In this document: piece by piece, positions 40,501 through 47,686 of the stretch | Layout of the letters: each line of letters starts with the position of its first letter | Position numbering within the stretch: position 1 is the stretch's first letter | Assembly: GCF_009795715.1 (NCBI RefSeq) | Contig: NZ_WTCR01000001.1 | Span: 474,564-538,563 of the forward strand | Reading direction: 5' to 3' | Origin: Labilibaculum euxinicum | Lineage (GTDB): Bacteria > Bacteroidota > Bacteroidia > Bacteroidales > Marinifilaceae | DNA: 64,000 bases | The notes under the pieces: generated by a model | What the model saw: the letters and a program-made list of their open reading frames with translations, nothing else | The model's database searches: none | What the model was told of the DNA's origin: nothing | Translations under genes and position numbers: made by a program

Positions 40501-41385
40501 GATGGTGAACCATTTGAATACACGGTTCAAAACAGTGTCCTTTTTAAAGGAAAAGCCAGTGTTACCAATGGAAACTTTAATTTTAATTTTTTCGTTCCTA
40601 AAGATATTAATTATCAATATGGAAATGGGAAAATCTCCTACTACGCAAACAGTATGAATGCTGATGCGGCCGGATACACCAATAGTATTGTGGTTGGAGG
40701 TACAAATCCAAATGCGGATAAAGATAAAATTGGTCCTGAAATTGAACTTTATATGGACGATGAGCAATTCACTCCGGGCGGTATGACAGGCACATCTCCT
40801 CTTCTGTTAGCAATCGTTCAGGATTCCAGCGGGATAAATACCGTTGGTAATTCCATTGGACATGATATTATCGCTGTGTTGGATCAAAAAACAGATCAGC
40901 CTTATGAGCTTACTGATTTCTACGAATCGGATCTGGATAATTACCAAAAAGGAAAGATCAGCTACCGACTTTCCGATCTGGAAACAGGTGAACATGAAAT
41001 TCAAGTTAAAGTTTGGGATAACGTAAATAATTCATCCGAAAATATACTTGAATTTCTTGTTGCAGATAATGCTGACCTTATTCTAAAACACGTACTAAAT
41101 TATCCAAACCCTTTTACAACTAATACAGGTTTTTATTTTGAGCACAATCAAGCCTCCAGAGAACTGGATGTTTTAATTCAGATACTCACCATATCAGGAA
41201 AATTAATTAAGACTATTGAAACAACAGTAAATTCAACCGGAAATCGTGTTGGTCCTATTCAATGGGACGGGAAAGACGATTTTGGCAATTCCATTGGTCG
41301 CGGAGTTTACTTCTATCGTGTAAAAGTTAGAGCCGATAATGGAAAAGTGGTAAATAAATTTCAAAAATTAGTAATCCTAAAATAA
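37600..41385 (+). CDS. porU: Type IX secretion system sortase PorU
   Basis: The 1261-residue outer-membrane C25-family cysteine protease removes the C-terminal signal of T9SS cargo and attaches cargo to A-LPS. It has an N-terminal signal peptide, a gingipain-like catalytic domain with H773 (NYTGHGNE) and C807 (TATCEFSRF), and its own C-terminal domain with NYPNPFTTNT and GRGVYFYRVK. It is directly followed by porV, its known partner in the attachment complex. Confidence 0.95.
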   Translation: MFMRYLVILLFSIISVSSFSQITTPINLDWTESLIVYPTGEKINTLTFTGASLNEENSWLPEYSHLQLTSSTNELFTVELFDTQFKLLSSTERQILRNKTISNTIKPSINTVVIRKQNYQQVKFTPIRKNPLTGQLEKLIRFSLRFQKKSQTKSLKQSKSYVASSVLQSGKWVKIAIDTTAVHKITYSQLIDMGISNPENIRIYGSGGGMLPKMNSEDSLDDLPNNPIFMDKGSDGIFNSGDFILFYAKGPRSWKFDETSNEFVHENHLYSDFSHYFLSSDMGSPTLIQSAASLASSNINVTGFDDYAVFDQDNINLLESGRLWLGNTFDVTTNYSFNFSFPNLKTGEPILISTNLVARSSSATKFNLLSGTNSIGDIEMPSVNTGSYTANYASVSEKKFINFIPSSADFKLSIDYDKSSPSSKGWLNFLRVNARRNMVFTNNQMAFRDTKTIGVGNKAQFTLQNTNDKTQIWDVTSPQSVKFISANYSNNTTSFTADANSLKEYVACDPNGNFPTPIIIGSVKNQNLHALAQTDMIIISPSKFLSYASQIADFHRTKDNLKVTIVDPEEIYNEFSSGSPDASAIRNFVKMFYDRSTSEENLPKYLLLFGDGSFDNKSDRENNTNQIPTYQSENSLSPTQSFVTDDFFGLLDDDEGEAIGMVDIGIGRLPVNTAEEAQIVTNKILNYNNSEWGDWRSKICFIGDDEDNNTHMRDANKLAVQVETDYPQFKIQRIFLDDYEQITSSAGQEYPDVNLAISESINKGSLLMNYTGHGNENGLAHEHILMLNDILSWKNPTKLPLFMTATCEFSRFDNYKKLSSGEMILLRDNGGGIGLFTTTRLVFSSPNFSLNQNFYHHVFDKDSDGNYLRLGDIMRKTKNETGSGINKRNFTLLGDPALRLNYPTHSAKTLLINNVDISQPTDTLKALSKVHISGDIIANSGAILNNFSGTVYPTIYDKATTKSTRGNDGEPFEYTVQNSVLFKGKASVTNGNFNFNFFVPKDINYQYGNGKISYYANSMNADAAGYTNSIVVGGTNPNADKDKIGPEIELYMDDEQFTPGGMTGTSPLLLAIVQDSSGINTVGNSIGHDIIAVLDQKTDQPYELTDFYESDLDNYQKGKISYRLSDLETGEHEIQVKVWDNVNNSSENILEFLVADNADLILKHVLNYPNPFTTNTGFYFEHNQASRELDVLIQILTISGKLIKTIETTVNSTGNRVGPIQWDGKDDFGNSIGRGVYFYRVKVRADNGKVVNKFQKLVILK

Positions 41386-41413
41386 TAAAAACCAAATTTA
41401 ACAGTTTATTGAA

Positions 41414-41421
41414 TATATTTG
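41414..41421 (+). promoter_or_regulatory. Candidate -7 promoter element of porV
   Basis: TATATTTG matches TAnnTTTG exactly, 23 bases before the porV start. porV may therefore be transcribed on its own as well as with porU. Confidence 0.5.
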
Positions 41422-41443
41422 CAGACTATTATATTAAATCATT

Positions 41444-42622
41444 ATGAACTACAAACTAACTCTAATCACAAGCCTTTTATCCATTTTGCTATTTTCAAAC
41501 ATGGAAACAAGTTGGGCACAGACCTCAACATCGGGAGCTAATTACATTTCAACAGCTGTTCCTTTCTTAACCATTACTCCAGATTCCCGTGCTGGTGCGA
41601 TGGGAGATGTTGGTGTGGCCACATCGCCTGATGCGAATTCGATGCATTGGAATCCTGCTAAATTTGCCATGATTGATGGTAACTACGGGGTTGCAGCATC
41701 GTACACACCTTGGTTAAGAGACCTGGTTGATGATATGAGTCTTGCCTACTTAACCGGATATTATCGTTTGGATAAGAATCAAGTTCTTGCCTCTTCGCTT
41801 CGATATTTTACCTTGGGTGAAATCATCTTTTTAGAAAGTGAGAATGCAACAGCTGTTTCAAGAAACCCAAATGAGTGGGCTTTTGATATTGCCTATTCAA
41901 GAAGATTAACCGATAATCTATCCGGAGCCATTGCATTTCGATACATCCGCTCCGATCTTACCCAATCTCAATATGTTGCAGGAGTGGAAACTCAAGCCGG
42001 AAATGCTTACTCTGCAGATATTTCTGTTTATTATCAGAAGGAATTTAAAAGAAACCGAAAAGAAATTCTTTGGTCGTGGGGATTGAATATTTCAAATATC
42101 GGTTCCAAAATAAGCTACACAACCGACGATGAAAAGGAGTTTATCCCTACAAATCTCAGACTTGGTTCTGCACTTAAATTTGAATTGGATAATTACAATT
42201 CGTTAACTGTCGCTGCCGATTTTAACAAATTATTAGTTCCAACTCCTGCTAATGGTTCTCTTCAAGATGGTGAAGATAACGGAACCGTTATAGTTGGCGG
42301 ACAAGCATCTAATAAATCAGTAATGAGTGGTATTTTCGGTTCATTCTCAGATGCTCCCGGCGGAATGAGTGAGGAATTTAAAGAAATTACATGGTCGCTT
42401 GGTCTTGAATACTGGTATCAAAAACAATTTGCATTACGCACAGGTTACTATTACGAACACGAAGAAAAAGGAAACAGAAAATATTTCACAGCTGGATTAG
42501 GCGTAAAACTAAACATGTTTGATTTGGATTTTTCGTACCTAATTCCTTCAACTCAAAATAATCCGTTAAAGAATACTTTGCGTTTTACACTTACTGCCAA
42601 TATTGATAAAATTATAAAGTAA
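41444..42622 (+). CDS. porV: Type IX secretion outer-membrane shuttle protein PorV
   Basis: The 392-residue protein has a signal peptide (ending near SWAQ), the conserved start of the mature barrel (FLTITPDSRAGAMGDVGVA, SMHWNPAKFA) and many alternating strands, as in the FadL-like PorV barrel. PorV collects cargo from the SprA translocon and delivers it to PorU. It lies 58 bases after porU. Confidence 0.93.
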   Translation: MNYKLTLITSLLSILLFSNMETSWAQTSTSGANYISTAVPFLTITPDSRAGAMGDVGVATSPDANSMHWNPAKFAMIDGNYGVAASYTPWLRDLVDDMSLAYLTGYYRLDKNQVLASSLRYFTLGEIIFLESENATAVSRNPNEWAFDIAYSRRLTDNLSGAIAFRYIRSDLTQSQYVAGVETQAGNAYSADISVYYQKEFKRNRKEILWSWGLNISNIGSKISYTTDDEKEFIPTNLRLGSALKFELDNYNSLTVAADFNKLLVPTPANGSLQDGEDNGTVIVGGQASNKSVMSGIFGSFSDAPGGMSEEFKEITWSLGLEYWYQKQFALRTGYYYEHEEKGNRKYFTAGLGVKLNMFDLDFSYLIPSTQNNPLKNTLRFTLTANIDKIIK

Positions 42623-42623
42623 G

Positions 42624-43100
42624 ATGAAGATTAGAGTTGGATTTGGTTACGATGTTCATCAATTAGCCGAAGGAGAAGAATTTTGGCTGGGAGGAATAAA
42701 ATTAACTCATAATAAAGGCTGTGTTGCCCATTCGGATGGAGATGTATTGATTCACGCTATTTGCGATGCTCTGCTTGGAGCGGCCAACATGCGTGATATT
42801 GGATATCATTTCCCGGATACCTCTAATGACTTTAAAAACATTGACAGCAAAATACTTTTAAAAAAAACAATTAGGCTAATCGCCGAGAAGGGTTTTTCAA
42901 TTGGAAATATTGACGCAACAATAGCACTGCAACAACCCAAGATTAAACCGATCATTCCTGAAATGCAAAAAGTACTTTCGGATGTTATGGAAATTGATTT
43001 GGAAGATTTAGCAATAAAAGCAACAACAACAGAAAAACTGGGTTTTGTTGGTACCGAAGATGGTATTGCCGCTTACGCCACAGTTTTAATTCAAAAATAA
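42624..43100 (+). CDS. ispF: 2-C-methyl-D-erythritol 2,4-cyclodiphosphate synthase
   Basis: This 158-residue trimeric enzyme of the MEP isoprenoid pathway shows metal ligands in GYDVHQL (D8, H10) and H42 region (VAHSDGDVLIHA), plus FPDTSNDF and the C-terminal ATTTEKLGFVGTEDGIAAYA. It begins one base after the porV stop codon and so shares its message. The link to secretion looks like gene order only. Confidence 0.96.
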   Translation: MKIRVGFGYDVHQLAEGEEFWLGGIKLTHNKGCVAHSDGDVLIHAICDALLGAANMRDIGYHFPDTSNDFKNIDSKILLKKTIRLIAEKGFSIGNIDATIALQQPKIKPIIPEMQKVLSDVMEIDLEDLAIKATTTEKLGFVGTEDGIAAYATVLIQK

Positions 43101-43125
43101 GCACACTCAGTAGTTTTAATTGGTT

Positions 43126-43164
43126 AAAAACCTTCCCTGAAGTAATTTCAGGAAGGTTTTTTTT
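43126..43164 (+). terminator. Terminator of the porV-ispF transcript
   Basis: AACCTTCCCTGAA pairs with TTCAGGAAGGTT with one bulge and is followed by eight T residues. Confidence 0.85.
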
Positions 43165-43221
43165 GCATTAAATAAAATCTATATAATCAACTACTCCTCT
43201 TTGATAATTTATTCATTTTAC

Positions 43222-43229
43222 TATATTTG
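43222..43229 (+). promoter_or_regulatory. Candidate -7 promoter element of the CoA-binding protein gene
   Basis: TATATTTG matches TAnnTTTG exactly, 38 bases before the start codon. Confidence 0.55.
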
Positions 43230-43266
43230 TTGTATATAGATATATAAATACTTAAACTACTCCACA

Positions 43267-43626
43267 ATGAGAAAGACAGTTGTAATTGGTGCCAGCTTAA
43301 ACGAGGAAAGATATTCAAATCAATGCGTGCGTTTGCTGCGTGAGCATAATATCGAAACCATTGCTGTTGGAAACAAAGAAGGTAAAATTGCCGATGTTGA
43401 AATTAATGTAGGGCATCCATACGAAAGAAAAGTTGAAACGGTTGCTGTTTACCTTTCTCCAAAAAATCAAGAAACCTATTACGATTATATAATAGGTTTG
43501 AAACCTGAACGGATTTTATTCCCTCCTGGAACAGAAAATCCGAAATTCTATCGCAAAGCAAATGCTCTGGGAATAGAAACAGAAGAAGCCTGTCCTTTGG
43601 TAATGCTTCGCACAGGAGTTTATTAG
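43267..43626 (+). CDS. CoA-binding domain protein (YccU type)
   Basis: The 119-residue single-domain Rossmann protein has TVVIGASLNEERYSN at the nucleotide loop, VGHPYERKVETVAVYL and LFPPGTENPKFYRKA. These match the CoA_binding_2 family, which binds CoA or a similar nucleotide; the cellular role is unknown. It is monocistronic and convergent with a thioredoxin gene. Confidence 0.88.
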   Translation: MRKTVVIGASLNEERYSNQCVRLLREHNIETIAVGNKEGKIADVEINVGHPYERKVETVAVYLSPKNQETYYDYIIGLKPERILFPPGTENPKFYRKANALGIETEEACPLVMLRTGVY

Positions 43627-43640
43627 ATGAATAAATGCAG

Positions 43641-43665
43641 AGAGGCGCTATTCTTTAGCGTCTCT
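43641..43665. terminator. Shared terminator between convergent genes
   Basis: AGAGGCGCTA pairs with TAGCGTCTCT around a five-base loop, reaching the stop codon of the thioredoxin-like gene. Confidence 0.65.
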
Positions 43666-43987
43666 AGTTAAAAAGAAGCTCATAGGTACGTCTTATCTCC
43701 TCTTCAACTTGCGATACTCCTATTGATCGACTTTTACGCAAAACTTCTTTTCCATCCAAATAAACCAATAAACTGGGATTGGTATATAAGCCTAATTGTG
43801 CAGCAATTTCCGGTTGTAGCGAATTATCAACATGAAAAGCTTTCAAGTTTGGAAACTGCTCCTTCATCATGTACCTAAGTTTAGGTGATAACACCTCGCA
43901 TACTCCGCAGGAAGGTGCCGAAAAGTAAATATAAAATGATTCCCTTTTCTCTTTAAGTGTTTCCAATTCGGACAATGATAAGTTCAT
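43664..43987 (-). CDS. Thioredoxin-like protein
   Basis: The 107-residue thioredoxin fold has the active site SCGVC in YFSAPSCGVCEVLSPK instead of WCGPC, and the cis-proline region NPSLLVYLDGKEVL. It has no signal peptide, so it acts in the cytoplasm, probably as a disulfide reductase or redox partner. It is monocistronic with a promoter element 29 bases upstream. Confidence 0.9.
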   Translation of the reverse strand: MNLSLSELETLKEKRESFYIYFSAPSCGVCEVLSPKLRYMMKEQFPNLKAFHVDNSLQPEIAAQLGLYTNPSLLVYLDGKEVLRKSRSIGVSQVEEEIRRTYELLFN

Positions 43988-44015
43988 AAAGCAAATTCTG
44001 TTTTAAGATAGATTG

Positions 44016-44023
44016 CAAAAATA
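44016..44023 (-). promoter_or_regulatory. Candidate -7 promoter element of the thioredoxin-like gene
   Basis: TATTTTTG on the minus strand matches TAnnTTTG exactly, 29 bases before the start codon. Confidence 0.45.
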
Positions 44024-44093
44024 ATAAAAACACAGGGGAGATTTCTTAAAATACAGACAATTAGTACAACTGTAACGAAAATATTCACATTAA

Positions 44094-44128
44094 AAAAAGC
44101 TGTTTCAAAAAAAATGAAACAGCTTTTT
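44094..44128 (-). terminator. Terminator of the MerR-Nif3-zinc ribbon operon
   Basis: A perfect 14-bp stem, AAAAAGCTGTTTCA with its complement, closes a loop of seven A residues and ends in T residues on the minus strand. Confidence 0.85.
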
Positions 44129-44147
44129 ATATGATATAAGAATAGTA

Positions 44148-44984
44148 CTATTCTTTTTTACGAGTTCTTCTTTTTGGCTTTTCAGCTTGTTCAGCTTTTT
44201 CTGCTTCCTCCAGACTATTGTCATAATCAACAATAAAACGATCTACCAAAATACGCCCGCAATATTCACAAACGATAATCTTTTTACGAGAACGAATATC
44301 CATCTGACGTTGAGGTGGAATCTTATTAAAACAACCACCACAAGCATCACGCTCAACTGTTACAACTGCAAGACCATTTCTTGCATTTGAACGAATTCTT
44401 GTATACGCTGTTAACAATCTTGGTTCTATTTTTTTTCTATACGAAGCAGACGCAGCAACCAATTTTTCTTCTTCAATTTGAGTTTCTGATACAATTGCAT
44501 CAAGCTCACCCTTTTTGCCTTCCAAATCAGCTTTTCTCTCAGCAAAAACTTTATCTGAGTTTTCAATTACCGCTTTTTTGTTGGCAATTTCCGAAGTAAA
44601 TTCTTTAATTCTCTTTTCGCACAATTCAATTTCTAAATTTTGAAATTCAATTTCTTTTGAAATAGAATCAAATTCACGGTTGTTACGAACATTCATTTGT
44701 TGAGCTTCATACTTCTTAATAAGTAATCCCGCTTCTTTAATTTCTTGTTTTTTCTTCGCAACAGTTTCAACTAAATCTTTTACCTCATTGTTTAGGTTGG
44801 CAATCCTAGTATCAAGACCTGCGATTTCATCTTCCAAATCCTGAACTTCTAATGGAAGCTCTCCCCTTAGCGTTCTAATTTGGTCTACTTCAGAATCAAC
44901 ACACTGCATTTCGTACATTGTGCGCAATTTATCTTCTACTGAAATATCCTTAAAATCTGAAGCCTTTGGATCTTGTGTAGTCAT
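44148..44984 (-). CDS. Coiled-coil protein with C4-type zinc ribbon
   Basis: The 278-residue protein is a long coiled coil (about 30-190) ending in a four-cysteine zinc ribbon (CGGCFNKIPP near residue 215 and CEYCGRILVD near 240), then a basic tail. This zf-RING_7 family is widespread and may bind nucleic acid or ribosomes; its function is unproven. It starts five bases after nif3-like, and the pair is conserved in many bacteria. Confidence 0.92.
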   Translation of the reverse strand: MTTQDPKASDFKDISVEDKLRTMYEMQCVDSEVDQIRTLRGELPLEVQDLEDEIAGLDTRIANLNNEVKDLVETVAKKKQEIKEAGLLIKKYEAQQMNVRNNREFDSISKEIEFQNLEIELCEKRIKEFTSEIANKKAVIENSDKVFAERKADLEGKKGELDAIVSETQIEEEKLVAASASYRKKIEPRLLTAYTRIRSNARNGLAVVTVERDACGGCFNKIPPQRQMDIRSRKKIIVCEYCGRILVDRFIVDYDNSLEEAEKAEQAEKPKRRTRKKE

Positions 44985-44989
44985 ATGTT

Positions 44990-46090
44990 TTACAAATAAT
45001 TTATTGGATTCGAATTTATCTCTGAAATATAAACCGCAAAGTTAGGGAATTTTTTTGTAACAATCTCATAAAAAATATCTCTTGTAAATTGTTCACTTTC
45101 GTAATGCCCGATATCGGCAATTATTATTCTACCTTCAGCATCAAAAAACTCGTGATATTTAAAATCTCCCGACACAAAAACATCAGCTTTCCGACTGATA
45201 GCCTTACGTAACAAGGAGCTTCCACTCCCACCACATACTGCAACGGTTTTTATTTTTTTCTTACTTATCTGGGTGTGTTTTACACATGCCGATCCGAATA
45301 TTTCCTTTACCCTGCTTAAGAAGAAAAGTGGATCTTCGGGTGCTGTAAGTTCGCCAATCATACCCATTCCTACCTGTTTGTTGTCGTTTTCGAGCAAATA
45401 AATATCAAAAGCAACTTCCTCGTAAGGATGATTTTTTAGAAGTGCCGAACATATTTTCCCCTTTAAATGCTTTGGGAAAATAGTTTCGATGCGAACTTCA
45501 GCCTCTAAATGTAATTCTCCTTTTTCACCAACAAACGGATCGGTATTCTCTCCGCCTCTAAAGCTTCCGGTACCTTCAACAGCATAACTGCAGGAATCAT
45601 AACCTCCGATGCTTCCTGCACCGGCCTCAAATAAAGAATCTCTAACTTTTTGAACAAACTTATTGGGTACAAATGTTACCAGTTTATAAAGATCGTCGCT
45701 TACCGGAGATAGAATTCTCCTGTTTTGAAGTCCGATTAAATCGCAAATACGATCGCTCACCCCGCCTTTTACTGAATCTAAATTGGTATGGGCAGCATAA
45801 ATTGAAATATTATTTTGAATGGCAAGAATTACTGTTCTCTCGACATAATTACTCCCATTAAAACGCTTTAACCCTTTAAAAACGATAGGATGATGAGCAA
45901 TAATTAAATTTACCCCTTTCTTAATGGCTTCCTCAACTACACTCTCTATAACATCCAAACAAATAAGAACACCGGTAACATCTGAATCATAACTACCAAC
46001 CAGTAAACCTGAATTGTCGTACGATTCCTGATAGGTCAAAGGAGCCATCTCTTCGATAGATGAAACAATATCTCTTACTTTCAATTTCAA
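44990..46090 (-). CDS. Nif3-like dinuclear metal-centre protein
   Basis: The 366-residue protein has the metal-binding histidines LIIAHHPIVFKGLKRF near residue 65, AAHTNLDSVKGG, and C-terminal ADIGHYESEQF. A middle insertion (about 130-250) corresponds to the PII-like domain of the YqfO type. The family forms hexameric toroids with a two-metal site; proposed roles include GTP cyclohydrolase-like or hydrolase activity, none certain. It is the middle gene of a three-gene operon. Confidence 0.93.
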   Translation of the reverse strand: MKLKVRDIVSSIEEMAPLTYQESYDNSGLLVGSYDSDVTGVLICLDVIESVVEEAIKKGVNLIIAHHPIVFKGLKRFNGSNYVERTVILAIQNNISIYAAHTNLDSVKGGVSDRICDLIGLQNRRILSPVSDDLYKLVTFVPNKFVQKVRDSLFEAGAGSIGGYDSCSYAVEGTGSFRGGENTDPFVGEKGELHLEAEVRIETIFPKHLKGKICSALLKNHPYEEVAFDIYLLENDNKQVGMGMIGELTAPEDPLFFLSRVKEIFGSACVKHTQISKKKIKTVAVCGGSGSSLLRKAISRKADVFVSGDFKYHEFFDAEGRIIIADIGHYESEQFTRDIFYEIVTKKFPNFAVYISEINSNPINYL

Positions 46091-46103
46091 TAAAATTTAC
46101 GAA

Positions 46104-46439
46104 TTACAATTCTTCTTTAATCTCAAGAAGCAGACCTTTAATTTCCTGTAAACGAGTAACAACAGCAAAATTATTCTCGGTATCTTCTTTATTTTCTTTC
46201 AACTTGAGCTGGGCTCCTTTAAGAGTCATCCCTTTTTCTTTCACTAAATGAAATATCAAATGAAAATTTTCAATATCCGCTTGTGTAAAAAACCGATTTC
46301 CCTTCTTATTCTTTTTAGGTTTTATAATATCAAATTCCTTTTCCCAAAATCGAATCAAAGAAGTATTTACCTGAAACATCTCAGCTACTTCTCCAATGGC
46401 ATAATATAATTTTTCGATTTTTTTTTCTTTGTAAGGCAC
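46104..46439 (-). CDS. MerR-family transcriptional regulator
   Basis: The 111-residue protein has an N-terminal MerR winged helix (YYAIGEVAEMFQVNTSLIRFWEKEF, then FFTQADIENFHLI) and a C-terminal dimerisation coil, without an effector domain. It lacks the cysteines of metal sensors. It is the first gene of the operon, 13 bases before the Nif3-like gene. Confidence 0.92.
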   Translation of the reverse strand: MPYKEKKIEKLYYAIGEVAEMFQVNTSLIRFWEKEFDIIKPKKNKKGNRFFTQADIENFHLIFHLVKEKGMTLKGAQLKLKENKEDTENNFAVVTRLQEIKGLLLEIKEEL

Positions 46440-46523
46440 CGATGTTACGATTTAAGTTTCACAAGCCAAATAAATTGTATAGAAATGAACCGATTAGGAC
46501 AATTTATTATCTAAAGTAACAAA

Positions 46524-46560
46524 TAAAATGGCACGAAATAATATTTTCCGTGCCACTTTT
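46524..46560 (-). terminator. Terminator of the M23 peptidase gene
   Basis: GGCACGG pairs with CGTGCC across an AT-rich loop, followed on the minus strand by ATTTTATTTG, 30 bases past the stop codon. Confidence 0.6.
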
Positions 46561-46589
46561 TTATGCTTTCCTATTTTCTTTCGATAGAA

Positions 46590-47558
46590 CTAATCCATTG
46601 TTTGACCAGTGTTAGCAGCGTAAGCAACCATACTGTCATACTCGTCGGCTGTTAAATCGTTAAAAAAATAGTTGATCGGATCGATCGTTTTGTTATTCTT
46701 CCTAACTTCATAGTGGATATGAGGTCCCGTTGATGAACCAGTATTTCCAAGGAAGGCAATAACTTCTCCCCGTCTTACTTTCTGTCCGGCTTTCACGTTG
46801 TAGCCATTGAGGTGGGCATATACGGTTTTATATCCAAAACCGTGGTCAATTACAATTTTTTTGCCGTATCCCCTCTCTGTGTTCTTATAGGTAACCACAC
46901 CATCACCAGTTGCATATATTGGCGTTCCAACGGTTCCGTTAAAATCCATTCCATCATGGAATTTACGGGTTTTATAAATTGGATGAATCCTCCATCCGTA
47001 ACCGGATGAAATTCTTCCAAAATCTTTTATTGCAATCGGCATAATAGCAGGAATAGATGCAAGCATTTTAAACTTGTTCTTTACCATTACTTCAACGTCA
47101 TCGTAAGATTTAGTCTGAACGTACATCGATCTGGCAATACGGTCAATCTTTTTATTGGTTGAAATAACCAATTCAGAATTTTCAAGATTCTCCAAATTAC
47201 TGTATCGGTTTACTCCTCCATAACCCGCTTTTCGAATATTTGAATGAATCGGTTCCGCCTCAAAAATTACACGATAAATATTATCATCCCGCTGTTCAAG
47301 ATCCGTTAAAACGTTTTGAAGTTTTGCCAACTCTGAATTAAGACGGGTATATTGTGCAATTAACTGCTGATTTTCACGAATGAGAGATCTCTCTTTTGGG
47401 GATCCGAAAAAATAGAACAATACCACAACCATTACAATGGCAAGGACTGAACTTGAAGCCATATGTTTTAGAACGTTAATTATTTTCGTCTTAAAATTGG
47501 CCTCTACTTTTTCGTAACTAATAGACTCTGGGTTAAACTGATACTTAGTCTTCGCCAT
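46590..47558 (-). CDS. M23-family (LytM) zinc metallopeptidase, membrane-anchored
   Basis: The 322-residue protein has one membrane helix (about 32-52), a coiled coil (about 58-90) and a C-terminal LytM domain with metal ligands in FHDGMDF (HxxxD) and the second motif HIHYE. The catalytic elements are complete, so it should cut peptidoglycan cross-links or regulate amidases, like the EnvC/NlpD group. Its promoter overlaps the divergent alaS promoter. Confidence 0.94.
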   Translation of the reverse strand: MAKTKYQFNPESISYEKVEANFKTKIINVLKHMASSSVLAIVMVVVLFYFFGSPKERSLIRENQQLIAQYTRLNSELAKLQNVLTDLEQRDDNIYRVIFEAEPIHSNIRKAGYGGVNRYSNLENLENSELVISTNKKIDRIARSMYVQTKSYDDVEVMVKNKFKMLASIPAIMPIAIKDFGRISSGYGWRIHPIYKTRKFHDGMDFNGTVGTPIYATGDGVVTYKNTERGYGKKIVIDHGFGYKTVYAHLNGYNVKAGQKVRRGEVIAFLGNTGSSTGPHIHYEVRKNNKTIDPINYFFNDLTADEYDSMVAYAANTGQTMD

Positions 47559-47617
47559 GTAATATTTTTAGATTTTTTTTATAGAAAAAAGCCTAAACTT
47601 TTTCCCTCCACAGCTAA

Positions 47618-47625
47618 CAAAATTA
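47618..47625 (-). promoter_or_regulatory. Candidate -7 promoter element of the M23 peptidase gene
   Basis: TAATTTTG on the minus strand matches TAnnTTTG exactly, about 60 bases before the start. It lies within 20 bases of the divergent alaS element. Confidence 0.45.
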
Positions 47626-47636
47626 AGGAAATAATC

Positions 47637-47644
47637 TAACTTTG
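47637..47644 (+). promoter_or_regulatory. Candidate -7 promoter element of alaS
   Basis: TAACTTTG matches TAnnTTTG exactly. The predicted transcription start near 47650 excludes the upstream in-frame ATG at 47642 and supports the start at 47687. Confidence 0.55.
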
Positions 47645-47686
47645 CAAGCTAAGTATACAAATCAGATTGATATAAAACATAATAGC

